Assembly (NCBI GenBank): GCA_005240015.1
Contig: SBBV01000075.1
Coordinates: 1 to 7,388, forward strand
Reading direction: 5' to 3'
Length of the DNA stretch: 7,388 bases
Source of the DNA: Candidatus Odyssella thessalonicensis
GTDB taxonomy: Bacteria; Pseudomonadota; Alphaproteobacteria; Bin65
The notes below the pieces were generated by a model, which was not told where the DNA came from, did not search any database, and saw only the letters and a program-made list of their open reading frames with translations. The position numbers and the translations under genes were made by a program. Numbering within the stretch: the first letter of the stretch is position 1; every line of letters starts with the position of its first letter. This document shows, one piece after another, positions 6,300 through 7,388 of the stretch.

Positions 6300-7388
6300 C
6301 TAGGGCGCGATGTTCCACGTCTTGCGCCGATGGTTGCCGGCCTCGAGCGCCTGCGTGTGGGCGATGATCTCCGACACGACGGCGCGCGCCTTGCGCTCGA
6401 CCTCATCCCACGCGGCCGAGGGCGGCCGGGTCGCGATGCGAACGCCGGCGCGGAAATAGCGCTCGCGCAGCGCGTCCCAGTAGCACCACAGCCAGAGGCC
6501 TGCCTCGCGAACATCGAGCACGCTGCGCTCCTTGGGCGGAGGCTCGACGAGCGGGTTCTCGCCGGCGTCGAAAACGGCGATCTCGGCGTCGCGGACGAGA
6601 TGCAGCTTGTCGCGGTCGGGCAACTCGCGGAGCAGAAAGCGCCCGTCGACGGGATCGATGCTCGGCGCGAGCGGGCCTTTCAGGAAACGCGCGCGGATGA
6701 TGTAGGGCATGTAGTGATTGGCGAAGGCGAGGAAGCCTTCGTCGGCGACGCGCCAGCAGAGGAAGAGCGGAAACGACGTGAATCGCTCCGAGTCGACGAA
6801 GCACGACTCCGGCATATGCTCGGCGACAAGCCGCGCGAACGACCATGACGGGATGGCGATGGTGCCGTCCTCGCTGCGGAAGCTGCGGTCGATCTCGGCC
6901 AGGACCTTGTCGCGGTGGAGCCGGAAGCCTGGCACGGCGATGGCGCTGACATCGCCCTCAAGGAGCTTGGCCGCGTTGGCGAGGAAGCCGTCGTTGACGA
7001 CGTTGTCGGTGCCTATGGTCATGACGTCGGCGTCCAGGCGCCGGCCGGCCTCGAGCGCCAGATAATGGGAGCACGACATCAGCGAGAATTTCGTGTGCGC
7101 CGCGATCATGTAGTGCGGGGATTTCGCGCATTCGACCATGAACGGATCGATGTGCACGAAATGCGGCCGCGCGAACTGCATGAGGCGCCCGAACAGAGGA
7201 TCGGCACGGAGATCCGCCTCGTCCTCCGCCGTCGTGAACACCACGACGTGGACCGCATAGCGCCGCGCCAGTGCGGGAAGGTTGTTCGGCGCCAGCAGTG
7301 CCGCGACCGCGTATCTGAGGAAATCGCGCAAGAAGGGGCGGCCCCAAAGCGCGCAGCTCAGGATGAAGCGGCGCCGATCGTCGCCCGC
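6300..7388 (-). CDS. Glycosyltransferase-like protein of a poorly characterised family (N-terminus beyond right edge)
   Basis: The frame is open to the right edge: 363 visible codons, no ATG or GTG near the edge, and family-like sequence RRRFILSCALWGRPFLRDF before the TTG at 7331. The real start is therefore outside the window and the TTG is not it. RFILSCALWG looks like a first beta strand, followed by APNNLPALARRYAVHVVVFTT, a second strand of a Rossmann-like or GT-A-like fold. ADVMTIGTDNVVNDGFL (about residues 121-137) sits where GT-A enzymes carry their DxD or equivalent acidic motif; here it is TDN. The next segment, VSAIAVPGFRLHRD, resembles the following strand and loop. The C-terminal part, with SIDPVDGRFL and LWLWCYWDALRERYF, is not recognised. 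I infer a transferase acting on a sugar or other surface-glycan substrate from this fold resemblance and the neighbours. It could also be a non-catalytic or unrelated protein. Confidence 0.72.
   Translation of the reverse strand, partial: AGDDRRRFILSCALWGRPFLRDFLRYAVAALLAPNNLPALARRYAVHVVVFTTAEDEADLRADPLFGRLMQFARPHFVHIDPFMVECAKSPHYMIAAHTKFSLMSCSHYLALEAGRRLDADVMTIGTDNVVNDGFLANAAKLLEGDVSAIAVPGFRLHRDKVLAEIDRSFRSEDGTIAIPSWSFARLVAEHMPESCFVDSERFTSFPLFLCWRVADEGFLAFANHYMPYIIRARFLKGPLAPSIDPVDGRFLLRELPDRDKLHLVRDAEIAVFDAGENPLVEPPPKERSVLDVREAGLWLWCYWDALRERYFRAGVRIATRPPSAAWDEVERKARAVVSEIIAHTQALEAGNHRRKTWNIAP

Noticed and set aside
4858..6303. Long plus-strand open frame of 481 codons
   Set aside because: It mirrors the glycosyltransferase gene on the other strand. 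Its composition is biased (many His, Arg, Glu, Val) and no motif is seen.
4907..6514. Minus-strand open frame of 535 codons
   Set aside because: It is a different frame over the glycosyltransferase and the end of the upstream gene, extremely Arg/Ala-rich, without motifs. The frame at 4945-6282 has the family signatures.
7314..7331. TTG at 7331 as the true start of the rightmost gene
   Set aside because: The frame stays open to the window edge and the upstream residues (RRRFILSCALWGRPF) look like the first strand of the fold, so the gene begins outside the window.

Overview
This window is GC-rich bacterial DNA carrying seven genes, all on the minus strand and closely packed. Transcription therefore runs from the right edge to the left edge. 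Base composition, GC-biased third codon positions and frequent GTG starts suggest a high-GC proteobacterium, perhaps an alphaproteobacterium. The taxonomic guess is weak because no rRNA, tRNA or marker gene is present. Two genes run off the window: the first of the transcript at the right edge and the last at the left edge.

In transcript order the layout is: (1) 7388-6300, a sugar-transferase-like protein lacking its N-terminus; (2) 6282-4945, a GT-B glycosyltransferase of the CgeB / Glyco_trans_1_2 type; (3) 4865-3984, a short-chain dehydrogenase/reductase (SDR); (4) 3967-2906 and (5) 2878-1847, the alpha and beta subunits of a thiamine-diphosphate (ThDP) 2-oxoacid dehydrogenase E1-type enzyme; (6) 1812-712 and (7) 715-1, two tandem DegT/DnrJ/EryC1 PLP-dependent sugar aminotransferases, the second cut by the left edge. 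Gaps are short (about 16, 27, 33 and 79 bases) and the last two genes overlap in a GTGA, so this looks like one operon. No promoter or convincing terminator is visible inside it.

The set reads as part of a surface-glycan or glycoprotein locus. The SDR and the aminotransferases would modify a (nucleotide-)sugar or related small molecule. The E1 pair would decarboxylate a 2-oxoacid and pass the activated acyl unit to an acceptor other than a lipoyl E2, since no E2 or E3 gene is seen. The transferases would attach the product. The E1 pair with this SDR and DegT set is the most interesting part of the window. Its substrate cannot be read from the sequence, and a C2-branched or acyl-modified sugar is only a hypothesis.

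There are no RNA genes, CRISPR arrays, insertion sequences or notable repeats that I can support. No stretch longer than about 80 bases lacks a gene.
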